DNA of 64,000 bases from Luteimonas kalidii (GTDB lineage: Bacteria > Pseudomonadota > Gammaproteobacteria > Xanthomonadales > Xanthomonadaceae), in assembly GCF_029887935.1 (NCBI RefSeq), contig NZ_JARXRO010000020.1, forward strand, positions 280,591 through 344,590. Direction: 5' to 3'. The notes under the pieces are model-generated. The model saw nothing but the letters and a program-made list of their open reading frames with translations, did no database searches and was not told the DNA's origin. This document shows positions 1-8,852 of this stretch, one piece after another. The translations under genes and the position numbers were made by a program. The first letter of the stretch is position 1; each line of letters opens with the position of its first letter.

Positions 1-355
1 CTCGACGCGGCTCCCGGCCGCCAGGACGCGGCTCGACCCTGACTGTTCGTCGCATCGCTGCGGTGAGCGACATGCGAGCGATGCCTTACCCACTCTCTGT
101 CTCGCGCGGCAGCCGCGTAGCCCGGGTAAGCGCAGCGCACCCGGGATGACGGTCGACGCGCGATGCGAGCCGGGTTGCGGCCGAAACCCCGCGGGCAACG
201 CAAAACGTCACGTCGGATTCAATGGGGGACCGCTCCGCGACCGCCACTTGCGTCGATCCTGATGGACGAACCGGCTCGATGCGGCGAAGCATGTACCGCC
301 ACTCACGCCGCTCCAAACGTCCCGCAAACCAGCGCGACGATGCCCGGAAGACGGC
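1..355. other. Left-edge intergenic region without a supported gene
   Basis: No reading frame here has convincing coding character; the short frames on either strand look like random GC-rich frames. The stretch lies downstream of the histidine kinase gene that ends at 356 on the minus strand. The only structured item seen is the REP-like palindrome at 117-145. Confidence 0.6.
117..145 (+). repeat. REP-like palindrome with GTAG foot
   Basis: The tetranucleotide GTAG (117-120) is followed directly by CCCGGGT (121-127), an 11-nt loop and the exact complement ACCCGGG (139-145). A GTAG or GGAG foot next to an imperfect hairpin is the known signature of bacterial REP elements mobilised by RAYT transposases. 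It lies just beyond the 3' end of the minus-strand operon, a usual REP position. No second copy was found in this window, so its repeat status rests on family resemblance. Confidence 0.6.
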
Positions 356-1693
356 TCAGGAACTCATCTGTGCCGGTAACACCAACGACACGCACAGTCC
401 GCCGCCGTCGCGGTTGAGCAGGGCGATGCGGCCACCGTGGGCCTCGGCGATCTCGCGGGCCAGCGCCAGCCCCAGGCCGGTGCCGCTGCGCTTGGTCGAG
501 TAGAACGGCAGCAGCGCGTTGGACAGCACCGATTCGTTCATGCCGCTGCCGCGGTCGAGCACGTCGATGCGCCAGCCGTCGGCGATGCGTCGCGCCGAGA
601 GCGCGACCGTGCCGGGCGCGGTGCCGGACTCGTGCGCATTCTTGAGCAGGTTGAGCAGCGCCTGCTCCATCTGCGCCGGATCGAACCGCACCACCTCGTC
701 GGGGATCGTGCCCTCGATCGCGAAGTCCACCTGGGTGCGCAGCTTCTCCACGAATTGCGGCAGCGCCATCGGTTCGCCGCGCGGTGACGGCAGCTTGGCG
801 AAGCGTGCGTAGTCGCGCAGGAAGCCTTCGAGGTGGCGTGCGCGTTCCTCGATCGTGGCCAGCGCGATCGGCAACTTCTCGTACTGGCCGCGGCGCAGCA
901 GCTCGGCACCCGAATGCGCCAGCGACGCGATCGGCGCCAGCGAATTGTTGAGTTCGTGGCTGATCACCCGGATCACCTTCTTCCATGTCTGCACTTCCTG
1001 CCGCCGCAGCTCGGCCGTCATCTTGCGCAGCAGCACCAGCTCGTGCAGGCGGCCGTTGAGCCGGAACATGCGGCGCGCGAGGTGGTAGATGTCCTCGGCG
1101 CCGTTGTCCGGATCGTTGTCGTCGCCGACGGTGAACATGCCGTCGCCGCCGCGCGCGAACGCTTCGCCCACTGCGGCCGGCGCCTGCTGCAGCAGGTCGT
1201 CGAGGGCATGGCCCTCCAGCCGCCGGCCGTCGCCGAGCATGCGCCGCGCCGCCAGGTTGCCCAGCACCACGCGCCGCGCGGGATCGAGCAGCAGCATCGA
1301 CACCGGCGTGTTCTGCACCATGGTGTCGAGCAGCAGTTCGCGCTGCACCAGCGACAGGCGCTGGTCGCGCAACGCCTGGCCGAGCGCATTGTGGGCATCG
1401 ACCAGTTCGATCAGGTCGCCGTAGCGGTCCCAGGTGATGCCGAAACTGAAATCGCCGTCGCGGTAGCCGGCCACGGTCCCGGCCAGCGCCCGGAACAGCG
1501 CACGCAGCGGCACGAAGGTGCGCCACACCACGATGCCCATGAGCGCGCCAAGCACCGCCGCCGATGCGAGCGCGGCCTGCCACGGCGCCAGCCACTCGAC
1601 CAGCAGCGCGGTGAGCGCTGCGGTGCCGGCCACCGCGCACAGCACCAGCGCGACCATCCGGATCGCCAGCGGCAGGACGCGGAGGATGCGCAT
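356..1693 (-). CDS. NtrY-like sensor histidine kinase
   Basis: Membrane-bound histidine kinase, 445 aa. Two hydrophobic segments near residues 10-31 and 40-57 anchor it, a PAS-like region follows (about 115-220), then the HisKA box with phospho-acceptor His246 (in VISHELNN) and a HATPase domain: N box around LLNLLKNAHE (347-355), G1 DRGSGM (380-385), G2 GTGLGLA (404-410). The start at 1693 was chosen because translation then begins just before the first membrane segment and 10 bp after the stop of the response regulator; a longer frame to 1798 would overlap that gene deeply. It is the last gene of the export operon and by position partners the sigma-54 regulator next to it. The signal sensed cannot be read from the sequence; there is almost no periplasmic loop, which suggests a membrane or cytoplasmic cue. 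Confidence 0.9.
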   Translation of the reverse strand: MRILRVLPLAIRMVALVLCAVAGTAALTALLVEWLAPWQAALASAAVLGALMGIVVWRTFVPLRALFRALAGTVAGYRDGDFSFGITWDRYGDLIELVDAHNALGQALRDQRLSLVQRELLLDTMVQNTPVSMLLLDPARRVVLGNLAARRMLGDGRRLEGHALDDLLQQAPAAVGEAFARGGDGMFTVGDDNDPDNGAEDIYHLARRMFRLNGRLHELVLLRKMTAELRRQEVQTWKKVIRVISHELNNSLAPIASLAHSGAELLRRGQYEKLPIALATIEERARHLEGFLRDYARFAKLPSPRGEPMALPQFVEKLRTQVDFAIEGTIPDEVVRFDPAQMEQALLNLLKNAHESGTAPGTVALSARRIADGWRIDVLDRGSGMNESVLSNALLPFYSTKRSGTGLGLALAREIAEAHGGRIALLNRDGGGLCVSLVLPAQMSS

Positions 1694-1703
1694 CGGGCCG
1701 CGG

Positions 1704-3050
<1,347 letters not shown>

Positions 3051-3089
3051 GCAGTCCTGGCGCAGGCGTGGGCCGCTATCGTAAAGGGT

Positions 3090-3578
3090 TCATCCGCCCG
3101 CGGCGCGATGTCCGTAGCTGAGCACGCGGGTGATGCGCCACTGGCCGTCGTCCTGCAGCCGCCAGACCATGGTGAAGTCGGCCGCACCCTCGCAGGCGCC
3201 GTCCGGGGTCTGGCAGAACCGGTGCTCGCCTTGGGAGATCGCGCCGAAATCCTTGACCGGATACACCCGCAGGGTGCCCGGGACCAGCTGCCGGGTGAAA
3301 TGGCCGCAGGCGTAACGGCGCGTGTTGGCGAGCATCTCCTCGCGGGTCCAGGTGACGCCGCCGGTGTCGTGGTAGAACTCGACGTCGGCATCGAAGTAGC
3401 CCGCGTGGCGTTCGAGCTGCGCGGGATCGTCGCAGCGGTTGAACGCCTCGAAGACCGCGGCATCCTGCGTCGCGATCGTCGTGTGCAGATCTTCGCCTGC
3501 GTCGATGGCGTCGCCGGCCACCGCAGGCGCGCTCAGCCCGAGGCCGACGGCCAGCACGCAACGCAGGGCGGTATGCAT
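3090..3578 (-). CDS. Exported SnoaL/NTF2-like protein (DUF4440 type)
   Basis: A 162-aa protein beginning with a clear signal peptide (MHTALRCVLAVGLGLSAPAVAG). The mature part reads as one NTF2-like cone fold: helix with ATQDAAVFEAFN, the FDADVEFYHD strand, and a terminal DDGQWRITRVLSYGH strand, matching DUF4440/nuclear transport factor 2-like small domains. Some members bind small hydrophobic ligands, others are enzymes; no catalytic set can be assigned here. The start at 3578 has a GGAG purine run upstream and is preferred over an upstream ATG at 3689. It sits between permease 2 (26 bp gap) and the response regulator (39 bp gap), so it is probably a periplasmic accessory of the exporter. Confidence 0.8.
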   Translation of the reverse strand: MHTALRCVLAVGLGLSAPAVAGDAIDAGEDLHTTIATQDAAVFEAFNRCDDPAQLERHAGYFDADVEFYHDTGGVTWTREEMLANTRRYACGHFTRQLVPGTLRVYPVKDFGAISQGEHRFCQTPDGACEGAADFTMVWRLQDDGQWRITRVLSYGHRAAGG

Positions 3579-3604
3579 CGTCGGATCTCCGTCAGGCCGC
3601 GAAG

Positions 3605-4843
3605 TCACACGCTGCGCGTCGCGATCGCCGGCGGCACCGCCGCGGCGCGCCGTGCCGGGCCGAACACCGCCGCCTGGCCCAGCAGCCACAGCGCGAGCGC
3701 GCCGATCGGCAGGTAGTACAGCGGCAGGCGCGGCAGTTCGTACTTGCCCATCAGCACCTGGTTGATACCGTAGGCCAGCAGCATGCCGATCACGATGCCG
3801 ATGGTGGCCAGCAGGAAATTCTCGGTCTGGAAGTAGCGCAGGATCTGGCCCTTGGTCGCGCCCAGCGCGCGGCGCACGCCGATCTGCTTGGTCCGCTGCT
3901 GCACCCAGAAGCTGGCCAGGCCGACGATGCCCAGCGCGGTGACCAGCAGCAGCGCGATGCAGACGATGCCCAGCAGCCAGGCCATCGAACGCGGTTGCTG
4001 GTAAAACTCGTCGCGCAGCGCCGAGACGGTCTTGGTGTTGTCCTCGAGGATGATCCGGGTCGGTCCGTTGCCGCGCAGCGCTTCGGTGGCGGCCGCGAGC
4101 ACCTCGGCCCGGCGTTCGGGCGAGGTCCGGATCACGTAGTTGCCGCCGACGGTGTAGGCGGTGCGGATCGGGAACACCATCGTGGATTCGCGCTGTGTCG
4201 GCCCGCCCTGCAGGCTCGGCCGCACTAGGTGCTCGACCACGCCGACGATGCGGATCGGCTCGTCGCCCCAGCTGTAGAAGGTCTTGCCGACCGCGTCCTG
4301 GCCGGGGAACAGCCGTTCGGCGAGCGCGCGGGTCACGATCGTGCCGGGGATGCCGGGCGGGCGCTCGTCTTCCGGCGCCTGCAGCGCCTCGAACTCGAGG
4401 TACTCGTCGGCGTTGAAGTCGCGGCCGGCCACGATCCGCAGGCCCAGCGTCTCGATGAACCGGTCTTCGGCCATGTAGACCGTCGCGTTCGCGCTGGACT
4501 GCTGCTGCTCCTGTTCCAGGCGGATGCCGCTGTTCCAGGAGGAGTTCACGAACGGCACCTGGTTGATCACGGTGGCGTCGGTAACCCCGGGCAGGCCGCG
4601 CAGCAGGGCGAGATCGGAGCGCGTCTGCGCCTCGGCGTCGGCGTCGTTGCCGATGCCGGTGATCTGGATGCGCACCAGTTCGTCCTCGGCCAGGCCGCTG
4701 ACTTCGTTCACCTGGGTGATGCGCTCGCCGATCATGAACAGTGCGTTGCAGATGATGGCACAGGTGAGCGCGATCTCCAGCACGATCAGTGCGGCGGCGG
4801 TCTTGTGCCGCATGAGCGTGGAGAGGATGGGGCGGATTTCCAT
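3605..4843 (-). CDS. ABC transporter permease, MacB/FtsX type (second copy)
   Basis: A 412-aa permease. It opens with a short cytoplasmic stretch and one membrane helix (about 17-40), has a large periplasmic MacB_PCD-like domain (about 45-285), and ends with three helices of the FtsX domain containing the family segment QIGVRRALGATKGQI. The start at 4843 (MEIRPILSTLMRH) is preceded by a GGAG motif; the longer frame to 6124 runs through the neighbouring permease and is not real. With the permease at 4921-6222 it probably makes a heterodimer driven by the ATPase at 6299-7033, a mechanotransmission-type exporter rather than an importer. The substrate is unknown; such systems move antimicrobial peptides, macrolides or lipoproteins. 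Confidence 0.92.
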   Translation of the reverse strand: MEIRPILSTLMRHKTAAALIVLEIALTCAIICNALFMIGERITQVNEVSGLAEDELVRIQITGIGNDADAEAQTRSDLALLRGLPGVTDATVINQVPFVNSSWNSGIRLEQEQQQSSANATVYMAEDRFIETLGLRIVAGRDFNADEYLEFEALQAPEDERPPGIPGTIVTRALAERLFPGQDAVGKTFYSWGDEPIRIVGVVEHLVRPSLQGGPTQRESTMVFPIRTAYTVGGNYVIRTSPERRAEVLAAATEALRGNGPTRIILEDNTKTVSALRDEFYQQPRSMAWLLGIVCIALLLVTALGIVGLASFWVQQRTKQIGVRRALGATKGQILRYFQTENFLLATIGIVIGMLLAYGINQVLMGKYELPRLPLYYLPIGALALWLLGQAAVFGPARRAAAVPPAIATRSV

Positions 4844-4920
4844 GGTGGTCTCCGGGAGATGCTGCGTTCTTCGTCCCGCGTGGCGGGCGGATCGATGGAA
4901 GGGAAGGACGGGACGATCGA

Positions 4921-6222
4921 TTACTGCGACTTGAGCTGGATCGCCGGGGTGACCTGCATCGCGCGCCAGGCGGGCAGCAGGCCGGCGAACAGGCTGGCGA
5001 CGATGGCGAGGGCGAACGTGGTCAGCAGCATGCCGATATCCAGGTGCGCGAGTTCCGCGTAGCCGGTCGGTTGCTGCCGGACCGCCCACAGACCCAGGAG
5101 CGACAGCCCGAGGCCGAGGACACCGCCGGCCAGGCCGATCGTGCCGGCCTCCACCAGGCACTGCTTGAAGATCTCCGCGCGCGATGCGCCGAGGGCGCGG
5201 CGCACGCCGATCTCGCTGCTGCGGCGCAGGAACTTGGCCAGCAGCAGCCCGACGGTGTTGAGCAGGCACACCATCAGGAAGCCGAAGCCCAGCCACAGCT
5301 GCATGACCACGTCGCTCGGGACCACGCGGTTGAACTCCAGCAGCTCCATCACGTCGCGCAGGCGCACGTTGGTGGGCCGCTCGAAGCGGCCGGCGCTGCG
5401 CTGTTGCTCGGAATAGTTGCGCAGGTAGTTGAGGTAGTCGCCCGCCTTGTCCGCGGACTCGAGTTCCACCCAGTACTGGATCCAGGTGCAGGGCGCGCTG
5501 AGGGACGTGTTGTCGCCGCCCGTATCGCCCCAGCAGTCCATGCTGCCGTTGCGCCCCATCTCCAGCCCGAGGGCGGTCGAGAACGGCACGTAGATCGCGT
5601 CGTCCTCGCCGTAGCGGTCGAGCACCATGTCGTAGAAGCGCGGCGTGGGCTGCCACTCGTCGAGCACGCCGACCACGGTGAAGTCGGCCTGGTCCAGGCG
5701 CACGCTGCGTCCGATCGGGTTGGCCTCGCCGAACAGCCGGGTCGCCATCTCGCGGCTCAGCACGGTCACCCGGGCCTGCGCCTCGTCCTCGCGCGCCGAC
5801 CAGCCGTTGCCGTGCAGGAACGGGGTGTCGAACATCGGGAAGAAATCGGCGCTGGTGTAGCGGGCCTGGGACACAAACGGCGGGGTTTCCGCGCGCTCGG
5901 GCGTCACCGACAGGCCGCCACCGGTCATCATCGCCTGGCGCTGGCCGCGCTTCTCGCGCAGCAGCGCCTCGGAATCGAAGCGCGTCATCTGGAACGAGGG
6001 TTCCTCGCCGGCGGTATAGCCCTGCATGCCCTCCGGGTCGAGCTGGACGTAGAACAGGCGCTCGCTCTTGTGCGGGATCGGATCGCCCGACAGCACGCGG
6101 AACACCGTCAGGGTGGTCATGCACGCGCCGATGCCCAGCGCGATCGCCAGCACCATCAGCGCGGTCAGCACCCGGTTGCGGCGGAAGCTGCGCAGGGCGA
6201 GGTTGAAGTAGTAGCCGAACAT
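4921..6222 (-). CDS. ABC transporter permease, MacB/FtsX type (first copy)
   Basis: A 433-aa permease with the same plan as its downstream neighbour: N-terminal helix (about 17-40), long periplasmic domain (about 45-290) and three C-terminal helices around the FtsX segment SEIGVRRALGASRAEI. The start MFGYYFNLALRSFRRNR fits the usual N-terminus of this family, with a purine-rich site just upstream. The two permeases differ widely in the periplasmic part, so they are an old paralogous pair rather than a recent duplication. It lies 76 bp after the ATPase gene and 77 bp before permease 2, in one transcription direction. Confidence 0.92.
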   Translation of the reverse strand: MFGYYFNLALRSFRRNRVLTALMVLAIALGIGACMTTLTVFRVLSGDPIPHKSERLFYVQLDPEGMQGYTAGEEPSFQMTRFDSEALLREKRGQRQAMMTGGGLSVTPERAETPPFVSQARYTSADFFPMFDTPFLHGNGWSAREDEAQARVTVLSREMATRLFGEANPIGRSVRLDQADFTVVGVLDEWQPTPRFYDMVLDRYGEDDAIYVPFSTALGLEMGRNGSMDCWGDTGGDNTSLSAPCTWIQYWVELESADKAGDYLNYLRNYSEQQRSAGRFERPTNVRLRDVMELLEFNRVVPSDVVMQLWLGFGFLMVCLLNTVGLLLAKFLRRSSEIGVRRALGASRAEIFKQCLVEAGTIGLAGGVLGLGLSLLGLWAVRQQPTGYAELAHLDIGMLLTTFALAIVASLFAGLLPAWRAMQVTPAIQLKSQ

Positions 6223-6298
6223 GGCGGAGCTCCGTGGACGGGCCGGTGCGCGGGGCGACGGCCGGGTGCGATGGTGGAGGCGACGGGCGTGGACGGCC

Positions 6299-7033
6299 TC
6301 AGGCGGACGCGGTGGCGTCGGCGTCCCGGCGCTGCGCGTTCGCCGCGCGGCCCAGGCCGGGATCGACCGTCAGGTCGGTGGCCATGCCGTCGACGATGTG
6401 CACGTTGCGCTGCGCGCGCGCGGCCAGTTCGGGGTCGTGGGTCACCATCACGATGGTGGTCCCGCGCGAATTGATGTCCTCCAGCAGCTCCATCACGCTG
6501 CGCGCCATCTGCGAGTCCAGGTTGCCGGTCGGTTCGTCCGCCAGCAGCAGGCGCGGCGAACCGGCGAGCGCGCGGGCGATGGCGGCGCGCTGCTGCTGGC
6601 CGCCCGACAGTTCGGCCGGGAAATGCTTCATGCGCGAGCCCAGGCCCACCTGCGAGAGCGCCTCCTCGATCCGCATCCTGCGCTCGTTGGCCGGCATGCC
6701 GCGGTAGCGCAGCGGCACGTCGGCGTTGTCGAACAGGTTGAGGTCGGGGATCAGGTTGAAGCTCTGGAAGATGAAGCCGATCTTCTCGTTGCGCAGGCGC
6801 GAGCGCTGGTTGTCGTTCAGGCCCTTCACGTCGACGCCGTCGAGCAGGTAGTCGCCGCCGGTGAAGGTTTCCAGCAGGCCGGCGATGTTGAGGAACGTGG
6901 TCTTGCCCGACCCCGACGGCCCGGTGACGGCGACGAACTCGCCGTCGCCCACGTGCAGGTCGAGCGAGCGCAGGGCGTGGGTTTCGACGAGTTCGGTGCG
7001 GTAGACCTTGGTGACCTGGCGCATGTCGAGCAT
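6299..7033 (-). CDS. ABC transporter ATP-binding protein (MacB/LolD type)
   Basis: A 244-aa nucleotide-binding subunit with every element in order: Walker A GPSGSGKTT, Q-loop FIFQSFNL, signature LSGGQQQR, Walker B LLLADEPTGNLD and the switch His in MVTHDPEL. These forms are typical of the MacB/LolD branch that drives FtsX-like permeases. The start at 7033 (MLDMRQVTKVY) is the standard family start; the frame continues upstream only as shadow. A C-terminal tail after the H-loop (about residues 215-244) is rich in Arg, Ala and Asp and is not conserved. Gap to the small ORF upstream is 131 bp. Confidence 0.95.
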   Translation of the reverse strand: MLDMRQVTKVYRTELVETHALRSLDLHVGDGEFVAVTGPSGSGKTTFLNIAGLLETFTGGDYLLDGVDVKGLNDNQRSRLRNEKIGFIFQSFNLIPDLNLFDNADVPLRYRGMPANERRMRIEEALSQVGLGSRMKHFPAELSGGQQQRAAIARALAGSPRLLLADEPTGNLDSQMARSVMELLEDINSRGTTIVMVTHDPELAARAQRNVHIVDGMATDLTVDPGLGRAANAQRRDADATASA

Positions 7034-7164
7034 GGTGGGTTCCTTCGCGGTTGGAGCGGTCGAATGAATGCCATCCCGGGCCGGCGGCGGGAACCGCGGG
7101 CGCCGACCGGAGAGAGAGTCGGACGGCGCCGGGGCGGACCAGGATGGAAAAGCGGTGGCGGCCT

Positions 7165-7380
7165 TCAGTGCACGCCGAAGCGGGGCGGCAGCATCGAGTG
7201 CCGCGTGTAGCGGGCATCGCGCGCGCGGTGGCGGGGGGCGTTGGCGGCGGGCGCATCCGCCCCCTCGTGGCGGGCGTCGAACGCGAACAGCTGGTGCAGG
7301 CGCACGGGGACGGCGTCGGCGAGCTGCTGCGCGGTCCAGTGCGGGCGGGCGGGGAAGTGGGCAAAGTGGTTCATGGTCAT
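7165..7380 (-). CDS. Small ORF translationally coupled to the adaptor gene
   Basis: A 71-aa frame starting MTMNHFAHFPARPHW whose ATG shares an ATGA overlap with the stop of the adaptor gene, the usual arrangement of coupled genes in this window. The first 40 residues read like a real amphipathic helix-forming protein (WTAQQLADAVPVRLHQLFAF), the rest is Arg/Ala/His-rich. It is not recognised as any family and has no signal peptide or membrane segment. It fills most of the otherwise empty gap between the adaptor and the ATPase. It could be a small accessory subunit or a leader that couples translation; a chance frame is also possible in DNA of this GC content. Confidence 0.45.
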   Translation of the reverse strand: MTMNHFAHFPARPHWTAQQLADAVPVRLHQLFAFDARHEGADAPAANAPRHRARDARYTRHSMLPPRFGVH

Positions 7381-8672
7381 TGTCCAGAGAGGCGGACGCG
7401 GTCCGCGTTGTCGAACTGGTCGGTGCCCGAGACGACGATGCGCTCGCCCTCCTGCAGGCCCGACACGATTTCCACGGCATTGAGGCTGCTGGCCCCGGCC
7501 TGGATCGGGCGGCGCACGGCACTGCTGCCCTCGACCACCCAGGCGAAGCGGCCGCCGTCCTGTTCCAGGAACGGGCCGCGCTCGACCATCAGCACGTTCT
7601 CGCGCGTGTCCAGCACGATCCGCGCCGACAGGCGCTGGTTCTGGCGCAGGCCCGGCGGTTGCTGGTCGTCGTCGAAGCGCAGCCGCGCGGTGACCTCGCC
7701 GTTCACCACTTCGGGCGAGACCGCCGAGACCTGCGCGCCGTAGCGGTTGCCGCTGCTGGTGATCTGCGCCGGCACGCCGATGGCGAGGTCGCGGGCGAAG
7801 CTTTCCGGCACGCGGATCTCGACCTCGAACACGCTCAGGTCGATCACGCTCAGGATCGGCGCGTTGATCGCCACGTTGGTGCCCTGCGCGATCTGCACCT
7901 GGCCGACCTGGCCGTCGAACGGCGCGCGCAGCGTCAGCGCTTCCACCTGGCGGCGCAGTTCGTCGACCACGGACTTCTGGCGCTCGGCCAGCAGCCGCTT
8001 GTTGCGTGCGTCGATGCCGGCACCCTGGCCCTGCAGCGAGAAATCCTTGCGCGCCGCGGCCAGGCCCAGGTCGGCCTTCTTCAGGCCGTCGAGCGCGCGG
8101 TCGTACTCGTTCTTCGACACCGCGCCGCCCTCGAACGCGCGCTGGTAGCGCTCGACGTCGCGCTGCGCGGCGGTGTGGTCGATCTGCGCCTGGTCGAGCA
8201 CCTTCTGCGCGTCCGAGCGCGTGAGCTGGGCGTCGAGCACGGCGCGGTTGGCCTCGCCCTGCAGGCTGGCCAGGGTGGATTCCTCCTGCACCAGCTTGCT
8301 GCGCAGTTCCGGGCTGTCGATCACCGCCAGTTCCTGGCCGTCCTTCACCACGTCGCCGGCCACCACCTTCAGCGACACCGTGCCGCCGGCGATCGCATAG
8401 AGGGTGGGGCTGTTGGCGGTGATCACCCGGCCCTCGGCGGACAGGTCGCGCACCAGGTCGCCGCGGGTCACCTCCGCGATGCGCACGCGCGAGGCATCGT
8501 ACGAGCTGGCGCCGGATGTCCAGCCGCCGATCACCCACACCGCCAGCGCCAGCAGCGCCAGGCCGCCGGCACCGCCGAGCAGCCAGGCCTTCGGCAGCCG
8601 GCGCAGGCCGCGCGGCCTGGCCAGCACCTGGTCCTGGGCGGAGGTGTCGCGGATACGGGCGGGCTGTTCCAT
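7377..8672 (-). CDS. Periplasmic adaptor (HlyD/MacA-RND family)
   Basis: A 431-aa membrane fusion protein. A cytoplasmic start is followed by one membrane helix (about 31-49), a barrel-sandwich half-lipoyl segment, a long alpha-hairpin of about 130 residues (coiled-coil, Gln/Ala/Arg-rich), the second lipoyl half with TLRAPFDGQVGQVQIAQGTNV, then beta-barrel and membrane-proximal domains ending in LQEGERIVVSGTDQFDNADRVRLSGQ. It would bridge the inner-membrane ABC pump to an outer-membrane channel encoded elsewhere. The start at 8672 (MEQPARIRD) lies about 30 nt downstream of the predicted sigma-54 start site; the ATG at 8729 would fall inside that promoter, which argues against it. Confidence 0.93.
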   Translation of the reverse strand: MEQPARIRDTSAQDQVLARPRGLRRLPKAWLLGGAGGLALLALAVWVIGGWTSGASSYDASRVRIAEVTRGDLVRDLSAEGRVITANSPTLYAIAGGTVSLKVVAGDVVKDGQELAVIDSPELRSKLVQEESTLASLQGEANRAVLDAQLTRSDAQKVLDQAQIDHTAAQRDVERYQRAFEGGAVSKNEYDRALDGLKKADLGLAAARKDFSLQGQGAGIDARNKRLLAERQKSVVDELRRQVEALTLRAPFDGQVGQVQIAQGTNVAINAPILSVIDLSVFEVEIRVPESFARDLAIGVPAQITSSGNRYGAQVSAVSPEVVNGEVTARLRFDDDQQPPGLRQNQRLSARIVLDTRENVLMVERGPFLEQDGGRFAWVVEGSSAVRRPIQAGASSLNAVEIVSGLQEGERIVVSGTDQFDNADRVRLSGQ

Positions 8673-8713
8673 GGGCAAGGTCTGGGATGTCGGTGTGGGC
8701 AGGAAGGTTGCAC

Positions 8714-8729
8714 GCAATCGCCGTGCCAA
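8714..8729 (-). promoter_or_regulatory. Sigma-54 promoter of the export operon
   Basis: Read on the minus strand the sequence is TTGGCACGGCGATTGC. It matches every fixed base of the sigma-54 core TGGCACG-N4-TTGC, with GG (8727-8726) and GC (8715-8714) at the required 12-nt distance. Transcription would begin near 8702, about 30 nt before the adaptor start codon. The operon encodes its own sigma-54 activator, which strengthens the call. Confidence 0.85.
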
Positions 8730-8771
8730 CCTTCATGTGATTGATTCAAAAGAAAAAATGGCCTGGCGACG

Positions 8772-8807
8772 GTGTCCGCGCGGACACTGTCCGTGTCCGG
8801 CCGGACA
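8772..8807. promoter_or_regulatory. Tandem palindromic activator sites (TGTCCG-N2-CGGACA)
   Basis: Two perfect palindromes: GTGTCCGCGCGGACAC (8772-8787) and TGTCCGGCCGGACA (8794-8807). Their centres are 21 bp apart, two helical turns, so bound dimers would face the same side. An extra half-site TGTCCG lies between them (8788-8793). They sit about 75-105 bp upstream of the predicted sigma-54 start site, the usual place for enhancer-binding protein sites, and an AT-rich stretch with an IHF-like match (8734-8746 on the minus strand) lies between. The region is shared with the divergent glmS gene, so a role there is possible. Confidence 0.7.
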
Positions 8808-8852
8808 GGCCTTTCCCGTACACTTGGCGGCCCCTGAAGGAGTAGCGGAACC

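Noticed and set aside
1..316. A 76-codon minus-strand frame at the left edge
   Set aside because: Overlaps the REP-like palindrome, has no start signal and an Arg/Ala composition like other random frames.
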